Origin: Clostridia bacterium
GTDB taxonomy: Bacteria > Bacillota > Clostridia > UMGS1883
Assembly (NCBI GenBank): GCA_021202495.1
Contig: JAJQCX010000137.1
Span: 1-8,591 of the forward strand
Direction of reading: 5' to 3'
DNA length: 8,591 bases
Made by a program: the position numbers and the translations under genes. This document shows, piece after piece, positions 1-6,679 of the stretch. Within the stretch, counting starts at the first letter, position 1. Every line of letters starts with the position of its first letter. The notes beneath the pieces are model-generated. The model had not been told where the DNA came from. It did not search any database and saw only the letters and a list, made by a program, of their open reading frames with translations.

Positions 1-19
1 TTTTCATGCCTACAGTGTA

Positions 20-208
20 TCACATGTTTTCAAAAAAGTAAATGCTGTTGCCGTGGCTGCCACCCCAGAGCATATTGTTGAGCCAATTGAGACGTTTGAT
101 AAACGGGTGTTTCGCCGCGCCTTCCGTACTTGAAACCATATCATTTGTGTTTTTCTTTACGATTGCCGTTACAACAGCTTCCGCTGCCGGTACTATAAAA
201 CAAGCCAT
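20..208 (-). CDS. small conserved-looking protein (62 aa), last gene of the redox operon, possibly C-terminally truncated
   Basis: This is a 62-residue protein of unknown function. The start is well supported because AGGAGG lies about 8 bases upstream of the ATG. It begins MACFIVPAAEAVVTAIVKK, a hydrophobic helix of about 17 residues followed by lysines, so membrane association is plausible. A polar linker (residues 20-35) and a basic/aromatic stretch with LNWLNNMLWGGS (about residues 40-51) follow. From memory, Clostridia contain a family with the same opening (MACF-V-P-AEA-V-T) and the same WL-LLWGGS segment, which continues into further hydrophobic sequence. Here the reading frame ends with SHGNSIYFFENM only 11-12 residues later, so this copy may be truncated or a short variant. 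It lies 51 bases downstream of the DUF362 gene on the same strand and is probably cotranscribed. The family recollection is not verified by any search. Confidence 0.6.
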   Translation of the reverse strand: MACFIVPAAEAVVTAIVKKNTNDMVSSTEGAAKHPFIKRLNWLNNMLWGGSHGNSIYFFENM

Positions 209-259
209 TTTGTTGTCCTCCTTGTAAATTTTGATTTTGGTGTTTCGTCCGATTTCTAA

Positions 260-1735
260 TTATCGGTCGATATCGACCAATCTGTATTCACGGCTGCCCA
301 AGCCTATTTTTTCGGCGTGCTCGAGCGTGTGAATACCGTTTCTCGATTCAATTCTTTCCTGCAGTGCTCCGCTTTCGCTGTCATCGGTGTTGTAGACAAT
401 ATCAACACACGCTTGGTCAAGCGCAACGGGGCCATATGATGCAAGTATACCTACATCGTGCATTTCGGGTTCTGCGGGGTTTGAGTCGCAGTCACAGTCG
501 ACGGAGAGGTGATTCATAACGTTTATATATATGATACCGCCGTTTTCCTGCCTGTTGTTATACACTGCCTGTGCTGCTTCCGCCATACATTCAAGAAATT
601 CATCCTGCGTGCCGCCGCTCCAGCTTGTCGTGCTGTGAGCGCCGGAATGGATATACGTCTTGCCCTCGCTTGACGCGATGCCTATGGAAGTGTTCTTTAT
701 CGCGCCGCCGAAGCCGCCCATTGCGTGACCCTTGAAATGAGAAAGCACTATCATAGAATCATAATTTTCGTAATGACTGCCGACAATATCATACTCCAAA
801 TTTTCCGCCGCATCGGAGACCGGAATTTGAATTGAGCCGTCGGAATCCATAATATCAACGTCCGCGATTGCCGTAAATCCGTGATCCTCCGCAACCTGCA
901 TATGCATTGCCGTTTCGCTGCGCGAGCCGCCGTAGGCGGTGTTGCGCTCAACTATCGTTCCGTCAACCGATTGAACCAAATCCTTAATTAAATTCGGGTC
1001 AAGATAATTTGTGTTACCCGCTTCGCCGGTTGAAAGCTTGATTGAGACATTGCCCTCGGGTGTGAAATTGAGACAGTTGTAAATTTTCATTAAGCCTTCG
1101 GAGCTTATATCGGACGTAAAGTAAACAACGGGGTCGTCCTCGTCATTTGTTCTATGCTCCAAGCCCACAAGCACGGCAAGTTCGCCCGTTTCGGCTGTGT
1201 CGCTTAAGCTCGGTGAAGTTGCCGATTCATTCGCCGCAGCGGTAATTGTGACAATCCTTTCGTCGTTATTCCACTCAACATCAAAACCAAAGCTTTCGGC
1301 GATAAAGCGTATGGGAAGCATCGTGCGCTCATTTATTATGACGGGCGCGGCATCAAGCGTCTGCGATTCTCCGTTCAGGAAAGCTTCCGTGCTGTCGATT
1401 GTGAGGCGGATTTCATCGCCGTTATATATAAGAATTGCCGTCCGCGTTTCGTTATCCCATTGGGCTTCGCCGCCAACGGCTTCGATTATCGCACGGACGG
1501 GAACAAGCGTTCTGTCGTTTACAATAACGGGCGTTGTGCCGCCATCGTCAATTGAGAGCGTTTCGCCTCCGACCGTCATTTGGGAATTGTCAATCTGCAG
1601 CGTAATCACAATTTCACTGTCTGCCGCAAGTGCGTTGTCGGTTTGGGTGTTCAAAATCACAATTCCCGCAAACGCAAGGCATACTATGGCGACGGCGACA
1701 ATGAACGCCGCTGTCTTTTTAATATTAAATGTCAT
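260..1735 (-). CDS. secreted DUF362 protein with two N-terminal copper-amine-oxidase-type stalk repeats
   Basis: This is a 491-residue exported protein. I chose the ATG at 1735 because AAGGAGG lies just upstream and the next residues form a signal peptide: K6-K7, a hydrophobic core at about 9-28, and an AxA cleavage site at A35-L36-A37. The frame stays open upstream to 1891, but that part only overlaps the flavodoxin gene. Residues about 43-103 and 104-166 are two copper amine oxidase N-terminal repeats, recognisable by VNDRTLVPVR (72-81) and INERTMLPIR (134-143), each followed by a W-N segment. Residues about 187-491 are a DUF362 domain, with STGEAGN (235-241), NTAYGGSR (265-272), SHFKGHAMGGFGGA (332-345), DCDCD (413-417), GPVALDQAC (435-443) and HTLEHAEKIGLG (469-480). 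Only five cysteines are present, so the ferredoxin domain found in some DUF362 proteins is absent. The enzymatic role of DUF362 is unknown to me. The gene sits 55 bases after flavodoxin in a redox operon, suggesting a role outside the membrane linked to redox or metal chemistry; that is inference. Confidence 0.88.
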   Translation of the reverse strand: MTFNIKKTAAFIVAVAIVCLAFAGIVILNTQTDNALAADSEIVITLQIDNSQMTVGGETLSIDDGGTTPVIVNDRTLVPVRAIIEAVGGEAQWDNETRTAILIYNGDEIRLTIDSTEAFLNGESQTLDAAPVIINERTMLPIRFIAESFGFDVEWNNDERIVTITAAANESATSPSLSDTAETGELAVLVGLEHRTNDEDDPVVYFTSDISSEGLMKIYNCLNFTPEGNVSIKLSTGEAGNTNYLDPNLIKDLVQSVDGTIVERNTAYGGSRSETAMHMQVAEDHGFTAIADVDIMDSDGSIQIPVSDAAENLEYDIVGSHYENYDSMIVLSHFKGHAMGGFGGAIKNTSIGIASSEGKTYIHSGAHSTTSWSGGTQDEFLECMAEAAQAVYNNRQENGGIIYINVMNHLSVDCDCDSNPAEPEMHDVGILASYGPVALDQACVDIVYNTDDSESGALQERIESRNGIHTLEHAEKIGLGSREYRLVDIDR

Positions 1736-1790
1736 TCGCAAACCTCCTTGTAATGTATTTGAATTAACGTCTTTTAAGACGAAACACCCT

Positions 1791-2295
1791 TTATTTGCAC
1801 CAATTTTCAATCGCTTTGGCGGAGTTTTCGACTTCGCTGCCGCGGATTGCAAGCCCTTTTGCTGCCTTGCTGCCTTTGGCGGATTGGGCAATATCCTTTT
1901 CGGTTGTGCTTAAACCGCTCCCTTCGTGGGTGCAGAAGGGATGAATTGTTTTGCCTGTCCAGTCGAAAGCTTCCAAAAGAGTGTATACCGCCATCGGCAT
2001 TGTGCCCCGGTAGTTTGGATAGCCCAAATATATCTCATCATATTTGTCTAAGCTCTCCGGCATTGAAACAAGTTCGGGACGGGCGTTTTTTTGCAAATCA
2101 TTTTTTGCTTGGGCAATGCAGGTGTTGTAATCTGCGGCATAGGGCGTTTTTTTGTTCAATTTTGAGAAGCTCCGCACCGGTTAAATCCGCAATCATTTTC
2201 GCAGCCTTTTCGGTGTTGCCGACAGAAATGTAACGATATGCGCCGCCGAAATAGTTTTCATCGGCTCGCGAATAAAAAATCACCGATTTTGACAT
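1791..2295 (-). pseudogene. flavodoxin, interrupted by a +1 base in an A7 run
   Basis: Flavodoxins are small FMN proteins that carry electrons in the cytoplasm. The N-terminal part (from the ATG at 2295, with AGGAGG upstream) reads MSKSVIFYSRADENYFGGAY and then VGNTEKAAKMI, a flavodoxin phosphate-binding region. The reading frame is lost at a run of seven A (T7 on the plus strand, 2147-2153). The next frame continues at once with flavodoxin sequence: YDEIYLGYPNYRGTMPMAV (second FMN loop), FDWTGKTIHPFCTHEGSG and a C-terminal helix ending IENWCK at 1791. If the run is read as six A, the product is a continuous 167-residue flavodoxin, close to the usual length of about 160. Everything else is intact, so this is either a very recent mutation, a homopolymer sequencing error, or a gene rescued by transcript slippage. 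It lies 14 bases after the reductase gene, its likely electron partner. Confidence 0.85.
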
Positions 2296-2309
2296 GGGAA
2301 TTCCTCCTG

Positions 2310-3422
2310 TTATTTATTTTCAAATTCTTTTGATACGGAAATGAGAAGCTCGCGTATGGGCAAATGTTGAGGACAGGCATTTTCGCATTTGCCGCATTTT
2401 ATGCAGTCCGAGGCTTTGCCGCCGAACTTCGTATGTACTTCGTTATAGTAATAATCGGCGTTCCAATCGTGGTAGAGCTGTTTTGTATTCATAACGGCGA
2501 ACAGGTCGGGAATGGCAATGTGCTTCGGGCAGCCCGCTTCGCAGTAGCGGCAGGCGGTGCAGGAGATTAGGTTCATGGAGCGGAATATGGAACACACCTT
2601 TTGCACGGCTGCCGTTTCAGTATCGTTTAGCGGTTCAAAATCCTTCATAAAGCCGATGTTTTCAGTCATTTGCTCAATTGTGCTCATGCCGGAAAGAACC
2701 ATTTTTATTCCGGGAAAGCTTGCGGGAAAGCGAATTGCGTAGCTTGCGGGACTACCGCCGTGAAGATCGTCCAAAACGGCTTTCGCGTCTGCGGGAAGAT
2801 TTACGAGATTTCCGCCCTTGACGGGCTCCATGACAATGACGGGTTTGCCGTACTTTTGACATACGTCGTAGCATTTGCGGCTTGCGACGGCGGGATCGTC
2901 GTAATCGAGATAATTAAATTGAATTTGCACGATTTCTATCTGCGGATATTCGGTCAGTATTTGCTCCAAAACATCGGGTTTGTCATGAAATGATATTCCG
3001 ACGTGTTTTATTTTGCCCTCGCTTTTAAGCTCAAACGCCGTTTCATATGCGCGGCATTTTTTAAAAAATTTGAAGGTTTCCGCGCCCTGCGCGTGCATCA
3101 AGTAAAAATCGAAATAATCAACGCCGCAAGCTTCAAGCTGGCTTTCAAAAAACGGACGAATATCATCTTCTTTTTTGAAAAAGAAATTGGTAAGCTTATC
3201 CGTCAAAACATAGCTTTCGCGCGGGTAACGGCTTGTGAGGCAGGTTTTGAGCGCCGTTTCGCTTTTGCCCTGCAAATAACCGTGTGCGGTGTCAAAGTAA
3301 TTAAATCCGGCTGCCAAAAATGCGTCGACCATGGCAATAGTCTGCTCTGTGTCAACCTCGCCGTTCTTCATTGGAAGACGCATACAACCGAAGCCGAAAT
3401 TCTTTTTTATTTTATCCATCAT
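2310..3422 (-). CDS. aldo/keto reductase with C-terminal 2x[4Fe-4S] ferredoxin-like domain
   Basis: This is a 370-residue cytoplasmic oxidoreductase. Residues about 1-270 form an aldo/keto reductase TIM barrel. It opens with FGFGCMRLPM and keeps the catalytic tetrad of the family: D44 and Y49 in YFDTAHGY, K76 in TDKL, and H110 in YLMHAQG. Residues about 288-355 carry two cysteine clusters, CTACRYCEAGCP (C288, C291, C294, C298) and CIKCGKCENACP (C340, C343, C346, C350), which are expected to bind two [4Fe-4S] clusters. This architecture is common in anaerobic Clostridia; the physiological substrate is not known. The frame is open from 3440, but I chose the ATG at 3422 because GGAG sits 7 bases upstream. 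The MerR stop codon overlaps that site and lies only 4 bases before this ATG, so translation is probably coupled. A flavodoxin gene follows 14 bases downstream and may exchange electrons with the Fe-S domain (inference). Confidence 0.93.
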   Translation of the reverse strand: MMDKIKKNFGFGCMRLPMKNGEVDTEQTIAMVDAFLAAGFNYFDTAHGYLQGKSETALKTCLTSRYPRESYVLTDKLTNFFFKKEDDIRPFFESQLEACGVDYFDFYLMHAQGAETFKFFKKCRAYETAFELKSEGKIKHVGISFHDKPDVLEQILTEYPQIEIVQIQFNYLDYDDPAVASRKCYDVCQKYGKPVIVMEPVKGGNLVNLPADAKAVLDDLHGGSPASYAIRFPASFPGIKMVLSGMSTIEQMTENIGFMKDFEPLNDTETAAVQKVCSIFRSMNLISCTACRYCEAGCPKHIAIPDLFAVMNTKQLYHDWNADYYYNEVHTKFGGKASDCIKCGKCENACPQHLPIRELLISVSKEFENK

Positions 3423-3426
3423 TTTA

Positions 3427-3798
3427 TCACTCCGTTTCATTCAAATTTTTTGCCGCATTTTCGTAAAAGGCGATTTTATGGCTCAAAACCTCTATTGTGT
3501 TGTCAAGCTTTTTGCGCTGTTCAAATAATTCCTCTCGTTGGTCTTTCAGAAGCTGCAATCGCTCCGCAGCCGTTGAATCGCCCCGTCTGTATAATTGAAT
3601 GTATTTTATCAACACGTCCATCGAGCAGCCGGCAGAGCGCATACATATCGCAAGCTTTACCCATCCTATGTCGTCCTTGCTGTAATCTCTTTGTCCTGCA
3701 GCTGTCCGTGCGACGGGCGGAATTGCGCCGATGCGTTCGTAATAGCGCAGAGTGTCGGCGGATATGCCGCATTGTTCGCTCACTTCTTTGATTGTCAT
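3427..3798 (-). CDS. MerR-family transcriptional regulator (AdhR/NmlR-like)
   Basis: This is a 123-residue DNA-binding regulator. Residues 1-40 are the winged-helix MerR domain: MTIKEVSEQCGISADTLRYY, then ERIGAIPPVARTAAGQRDYS. A linker helix and a C-terminal dimerisation coiled coil follow, rich in K, E, L and Q (about 80-120). No metal-binding cysteine cluster is seen at the C terminus. There are cysteines at 10, 52 and 58. C52 lies in the MRSAG region, where the AdhR/NmlR subgroup carries its reactive thiol, so sensing of aldehydes or other electrophiles is a reasonable guess, not shown. The start is supported by AGGGGG about 8 bases upstream. The gene is first in the operon and is preceded by a 19-bp-spacer promoter with an embedded dyad, so autoregulation of the whole reductase-flavodoxin-DUF362 operon is likely. 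Confidence 0.92.
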   Translation of the reverse strand: MTIKEVSEQCGISADTLRYYERIGAIPPVARTAAGQRDYSKDDIGWVKLAICMRSAGCSMDVLIKYIQLYRRGDSTAAERLQLLKDQREELFEQRKKLDNTIEVLSHKIAFYENAAKNLNETE

Positions 3799-3826
3799 TT
3801 TCTGTGCCCCCTATCTATTGAATAAA

Positions 3827-3858
3827 AGTATATTCCTTGAAGTTTACTCCAAGTCAAG
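3827..3858 (-). promoter_or_regulatory. MerR-type promoter with operator dyad in a 19-bp spacer
   Basis: Read on the minus strand, TTGACT (3852-3857) and TATACT (3827-3832) are separated by exactly 19 bp, the overlong spacer typical of MerR-activated promoters. The spacer region holds an 18-bp inverted repeat (3836-3853; plus strand CTTGAAGTTTACTCCAAG) whose 8-base arms differ at one position. It lies about 30-60 bp upstream of the merR start codon. The regulator would bind the dyad and untwist the spacer to allow transcription when induced. That mechanism is known for the family; its use here is inferred. Confidence 0.85.
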
Positions 3859-3886
3859 AGCGGTTTGCGGTTTTTTGAAAAATTCA

Positions 3887-3905
3887 CAATTTGTTCATCA
3901 AATTG
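3887..3905. repeat. AT-rich inverted repeat in the divergent intergenic region
   Basis: CAATTTG (3887-3893) and CAAATTG (3899-3905) are perfect 7-base inverted arms around a 5-base centre. With a two-base bulge the arms can be extended outwards to ATTCA and TGAAT. It lies between the leftward MerR-type promoter and the rightward pgsA promoter. It could be a protein-binding site for either unit, or chance in an AT-rich stretch. Confidence 0.3.
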
Positions 3906-3942
3906 AATGTATGATTTTGGCGTATAAAATTTTGTCAAAGCA

Positions 3943-3971
3943 TTGACTTTAAGACGAATTTGAAATAAAAT
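3943..3971 (+). promoter_or_regulatory. sigma-A-type promoter of the pgsA operon
   Basis: TTGACT (3943-3948) and TAAAAT (3966-3971) are separated by 17 bp, the ideal spacing, in an AT-rich context. Transcription would begin near 3978, about 38 bases before the pgsA start codon. A second -10-like TATGAT (3975-3980) has no matching -35 element at normal distance. Confidence 0.7.
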
Positions 3972-3982
3972 AGATATGATAT

Positions 3983-3998
3983 GTATATTTAAATATAC
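3983..3998. promoter_or_regulatory. 16-bp perfect palindrome between pgsA transcription start and RBS
   Basis: GTATATTTAAATATAC is its own reverse complement. It starts about 5 bases after the predicted transcription start and ends 5 bases before the AAGGA ribosome binding site of pgsA. The position fits a repressor operator or a 5' leader element. The all-AT core makes a chance origin possible. Confidence 0.4.
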
Positions 3999-4015
3999 GG
4001 AAAGGAAATGATTAG

Positions 4016-4597
4016 GTGCTGCGGAAAAATAATATATTGACGGTGCCGAACGCGATGTCGGTGTTTCGCATTGTGCTGATACCGTTTATAGCGTGGCTGT
4101 ATGTGGGAAAGGAAATGTATGCGGCGGCGCTGGCGCTGCTCATTTTGTCGGGGGTGACGGACGTTGCCGACGGGTGGATAGCGAGGCATTTTAATGTGGT
4201 GAGCGACTTCGGAAAGGCACTTGACCCTGTTGCGGACAAGCTGACGCAGGGAATTGTGTTAATTTGCCTTTCGACGAAATTCCCGCTGATGATTGTGATG
4301 ATTTTGCTGCTTGTGGCAAAGGAGAGCGTGATAGGAATTTCTCAGCTCATTATGATAAGGCGGACGGGCGAGGTATACGGGGCGAAATGGCACGGAAAAA
4401 TAAACACCGTTGTGATATATTTGACAATGGGCGTACATATGATTTGGATAAAAATTCCGAGCGGAATATCACGGGGAATGATTTTGTGCAGCTCGGCTTT
4501 GACGGTTTTGTCATTTGTATTGTATTGGCTTGAAATTGCGCAGAGACGCAGGGAATATAAAATACGTTTAAAAACGGGGGATGAAAGCAATGTATAA
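4016..4597 (+). CDS. pgsA: CDP-diacylglycerol--glycerol-3-phosphate 3-phosphatidyltransferase (phosphatidylglycerophosphate synthase)
   Basis: This 193-residue integral membrane enzyme transfers a phosphatidyl group from CDP-diacylglycerol to glycerol 3-phosphate, the committed step to phosphatidylglycerol and cardiolipin. The CDP-alcohol phosphotransferase signature is complete: D49-x2-D52-G53-x2-A56-R57-x8-G66-x3-D70-x3-D74. The N terminus (NILTVPNAMSVFRIVLIPF) is the typical amphipathic start, and several hydrophobic spans follow (about 18-30, 36-48, 89-101, 132-145, 155-173). The start is GTG, placed 8 bases after AAGGA. The only nearby upstream ATG (4008) is in another frame and stops quickly. 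Length matches the family, although other CDP-alcohol phosphotransferases share the motif. It is the first gene of a rightward operon, and its 3' end overlaps the next gene by 8 bases. Confidence 0.88.
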   Translation: MLRKNNILTVPNAMSVFRIVLIPFIAWLYVGKEMYAAALALLILSGVTDVADGWIARHFNVVSDFGKALDPVADKLTQGIVLICLSTKFPLMIVMILLLVAKESVIGISQLIMIRRTGEVYGAKWHGKINTVVIYLTMGVHMIWIKIPSGISRGMILCSSALTVLSFVLYWLEIAQRRREYKIRLKTGDESNV

Positions 4598-5255
4598 GAT
4601 GTATAAGATAAGTGATTTATACGATTTAAATCACACTTTGGCGAAGGAATATCTTGAAGGGTTTGAATATCCGTGGGAGGCGCTCGGCGGGATAAAGAGC
4701 TTTATTATCAAGCTTGGAAAATCGCTTCCGGAGGACGAATATGACGAGATTTCGGAAAATGTGTGGGTACACAAGACGGCGAGCGTCGCGCCGACGGCGT
4801 TTATCGGTGCGCCCGCGATAATCGGGAAGAATACCGAGGTGCGTCACTGTGCTTTCGTAAGGGGCTCGGCGCTTGTGGGTGAAAACTGCGTTGTCGGAAA
4901 TTCGGTGGAGCTTAAAAACGTGATACTTTTTGACAATGTGCAGACGCCGCACTACAATTACGTCGGCGACAGCATATTGGGCTATAAGTCGCACATGGGC
5001 GCGGGGTCGATAACGTCAAATGTGAAGTCGGATAAGACGCTTGTGTGCGTTAAGTCGAAGGACGAGGTTATCGAAACGGGGCTTAAAAAGTTCGGCGCTA
5101 TGGTGGGCGATTTTGTTGAGGTGGGCTGCAACAGCGTGCTGAATCCCGGCACCGTGATCGGGCGGGGGAGCAATGTATATCCGCTCTCATCCGTGCGCGG
5201 CGTTGTGGAGGAAAAGAGCATATATAAGCAGGGAGTAATTGTTAAAAAATTTTAA
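4590..5255 (+). CDS. left-handed beta-helix hexapeptide transferase, GlmU acetyltransferase-domain-like
   Basis: This is a 221-residue cytoplasmic protein. Residues about 1-55 are a helical N-terminal segment. Residues about 58-205 show hexapeptide repeats, for example SVAPTAFIGAPAIIGKNTEV and ALVGENCVVGNSVELKNVILF. The segment HYNYVGDSILG with GAGSITSN closely resembles the GlmU acetyltransferase active-site region, and its histidine (H121) matches the position of the GlmU catalytic histidine. The uridylyltransferase (Rossmann, LxxGxGTRM) half of GlmU is absent. Databases often label such proteins UDP-N-acetylglucosamine pyrophosphorylase, which the sequence does not support. The next gene is glmM, so a role in acetylating or handling glucosamine 1-phosphate is plausible but unproven. 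I chose the ATG at 4590 because a GGGGG tract lies 9 bases upstream. The ATG at 4581 directly abuts that tract, and the one at 4599 has no site. Confidence 0.8.
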   Translation: MYKMYKISDLYDLNHTLAKEYLEGFEYPWEALGGIKSFIIKLGKSLPEDEYDEISENVWVHKTASVAPTAFIGAPAIIGKNTEVRHCAFVRGSALVGENCVVGNSVELKNVILFDNVQTPHYNYVGDSILGYKSHMGAGSITSNVKSDKTLVCVKSKDEVIETGLKKFGAMVGDFVEVGCNSVLNPGTVIGRGSNVYPLSSVRGVVEEKSIYKQGVIVKKF

Positions 5256-5278
5256 TATGAATAAGGGAGGAACAGAAC

Positions 5279-6664
5279 ATGGGCAGATATTTCGGAACAG
5301 ACGGATTTCGCGGTGAGGCGAACGACAATTTGACGGCGGAGCACGCATATAAGGTCGGGCGTTTTTTGGGGTGGTATTTCGGGGAATTGAAAAAGCAGAA
5401 GGGCGACGAGACGCCGGCAAGGATAGTTATCGGCAAGGACACGCGCCGTTCGAGCTATATGTTTGAATATATGTTGATAGGCGGGCTCACGGCGTCGGGT
5501 GCGGACGCGCATATGCTGCACGTTACGACAACGCCGTCGGTTGCGTATGTGACGAGAATCGATGATTTCGACTGCGGAATTATGATTTCGGCAAGCCACA
5601 ATCCGTATTACGACAACGGAATCAAGCTGATGAATCACCGCGGCGAAAAGATGGACGAGGAAACGATTGCGCTGATTGAAGATTACATAGACGGAAAGCT
5701 TGAGCTTTTCGGGCAGAAGTGGGATGAAATTCCCTACGCGAGAAAGGAAAAGATAGGCTGCACGGTGGACTATGTTTCGGGCAGAAACCGCTACATCGGC
5801 TATTTGATTTCGCTCGGCATGTATTCGTTCAGAGGAAAGAGAATAGGGCTTGACTGCGCGAACGGCAGCTCGTGGAACATTGCGAAGGCTGTTTTTGACG
5901 CGCTGGGCGCAAAAACATATGTTATAAACGCGGAGCCGAACGGGTTTAACATAAACGACAACGCGGGTTCGACGCACATTGAGGGCTTGCAGAAGTTTGT
6001 TGTTGAGAACAATTTGGACGCGGGCTTTGCTTACGACGGCGATGCGGACAGGTGCCTTTGTGTTGACGAGAAGGGCAATGTTGTTGACGGCGACGGAATT
6101 TTGTATATATACGCGTGCTACATGAAGGATCGCGGAAAGCTCATCACAAACACGGTTGTGACGACGGTTACGTCAAACTTCGGCTTGTACAAGGCGTTTG
6201 ACGAGGTGGGAATAGATTACGCAAAGACCGCAGTGGGCGACAAATATGTGTATGAATATATGATGCAGCACGGCAACCGCATCGGCGGCGAGCAGTCGGG
6301 ACATATTATTTTCTCGAAGTATGCGTCAACGGGCGACGGAATATTGACGAGCATGAAGATTATGGAAGTTATGATGGCGAAGAAGAAGCCGCTCAGTGAG
6401 CTTGCCGCGCCGTTTGTTGTTTATCCGCAGGTTTTGGAAAATGTGAAGGTAAAGGACAAGGCGGCGGTGAAAAATGACGCCGACGTTACAAAGGCTGTGG
6501 AAAAGGTGACGGAAGAGCTTGGCGACGGTGGCAGAATTTTGGTGCGCGAATCTGGAACAGAGCCGCTGATAAGAGTTATGGTTGAGGCGGAAACGAAGGA
6601 GATTTGCGAAAAATACGTAAATGAGGTCGTGAAACTCATAAAAGACAAGGGCTACGCAATTTAA
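5279..6664 (+). CDS. glmM: phosphoglucosamine mutase
   Basis: This 461-residue cytoplasmic enzyme interconverts glucosamine 6-phosphate and glucosamine 1-phosphate for UDP-GlcNAc and peptidoglycan synthesis. All four alpha-D-phosphohexomutase domains are visible. The N terminus reads RYFGTDGFRG. The phosphoserine loop is ISASHNPYYDNGIK, with catalytic S106. The metal loop is DGDADR (253-258). The sugar-binding loop GGEQSGH (336-342) has the glutamine-containing form typical of GlmM rather than GEMSGH of phosphomannomutases. The phosphate-binding loop is RESGTEPLIRV (423-433). GGGAGG lies 8 bases before the ATG. Length is slightly above the usual 445 or so. It follows a GlmU-like hexapeptide gene by 23 bases, which supports the amino-sugar assignment. 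A general phosphohexomutase is the main alternative. Confidence 0.88.
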   Translation: MGRYFGTDGFRGEANDNLTAEHAYKVGRFLGWYFGELKKQKGDETPARIVIGKDTRRSSYMFEYMLIGGLTASGADAHMLHVTTTPSVAYVTRIDDFDCGIMISASHNPYYDNGIKLMNHRGEKMDEETIALIEDYIDGKLELFGQKWDEIPYARKEKIGCTVDYVSGRNRYIGYLISLGMYSFRGKRIGLDCANGSSWNIAKAVFDALGAKTYVINAEPNGFNINDNAGSTHIEGLQKFVVENNLDAGFAYDGDADRCLCVDEKGNVVDGDGILYIYACYMKDRGKLITNTVVTTVTSNFGLYKAFDEVGIDYAKTAVGDKYVYEYMMQHGNRIGGEQSGHIIFSKYASTGDGILTSMKIMEVMMAKKKPLSELAAPFVVYPQVLENVKVKDKAAVKNDADVTKAVEKVTEELGDGGRILVRESGTEPLIRVMVEAETKEICEKYVNEVVKLIKDKGYAI

Positions 6665-6679
6665 CGAGAGGTGATTGAC

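Noticed and set aside
265..278. GGTCGATATCGACC perfect 14-bp palindrome at the end of the DUF362 gene
   Set aside because: It lies inside coding sequence for the C-terminal VDID residues, and there is no sign that it acts as a site.
1768..1781. CGTCTTTTAAGACG inverted repeat between flavodoxin and DUF362 as a terminator
   Set aside because: Arms are only six bases around a two-base centre and no T tract follows on the minus strand; it is too weak to call and would split a likely operon.
1197..1913. Long plus-strand open frame opposite the DUF362 gene
   Set aside because: It is the antisense shadow of a well-supported coding region with signal peptide and recognisable domains; the antisense product has no recognisable features.
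2142..2157. A AAA AAC heptamer in the flavodoxin gene as a programmed -1 ribosomal frameshift site
   Set aside because: The heptamer is in the correct phase for -1 slippage, but the downstream flavodoxin sequence lies in the +1 frame, so a -1 shift would give an unrelated product.
3948..3958. TTTAAGACGAA shared with position 1773-1783 as a common regulatory box
   Set aside because: An 11-base match between two places in a window this size is expected several times by chance.
4008..4040. ATG at 4008 as the pgsA start
   Set aside because: It is in a different frame and reaches a stop after about ten codons; the GTG at 4016 has better ribosome binding site spacing and gives the expected N terminus.
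5252..5977. Long minus-strand open frame opposite glmM
   Set aside because: Antisense of a strongly conserved enzyme gene; arginine- and histidine-rich composition is typical of a shadow frame.
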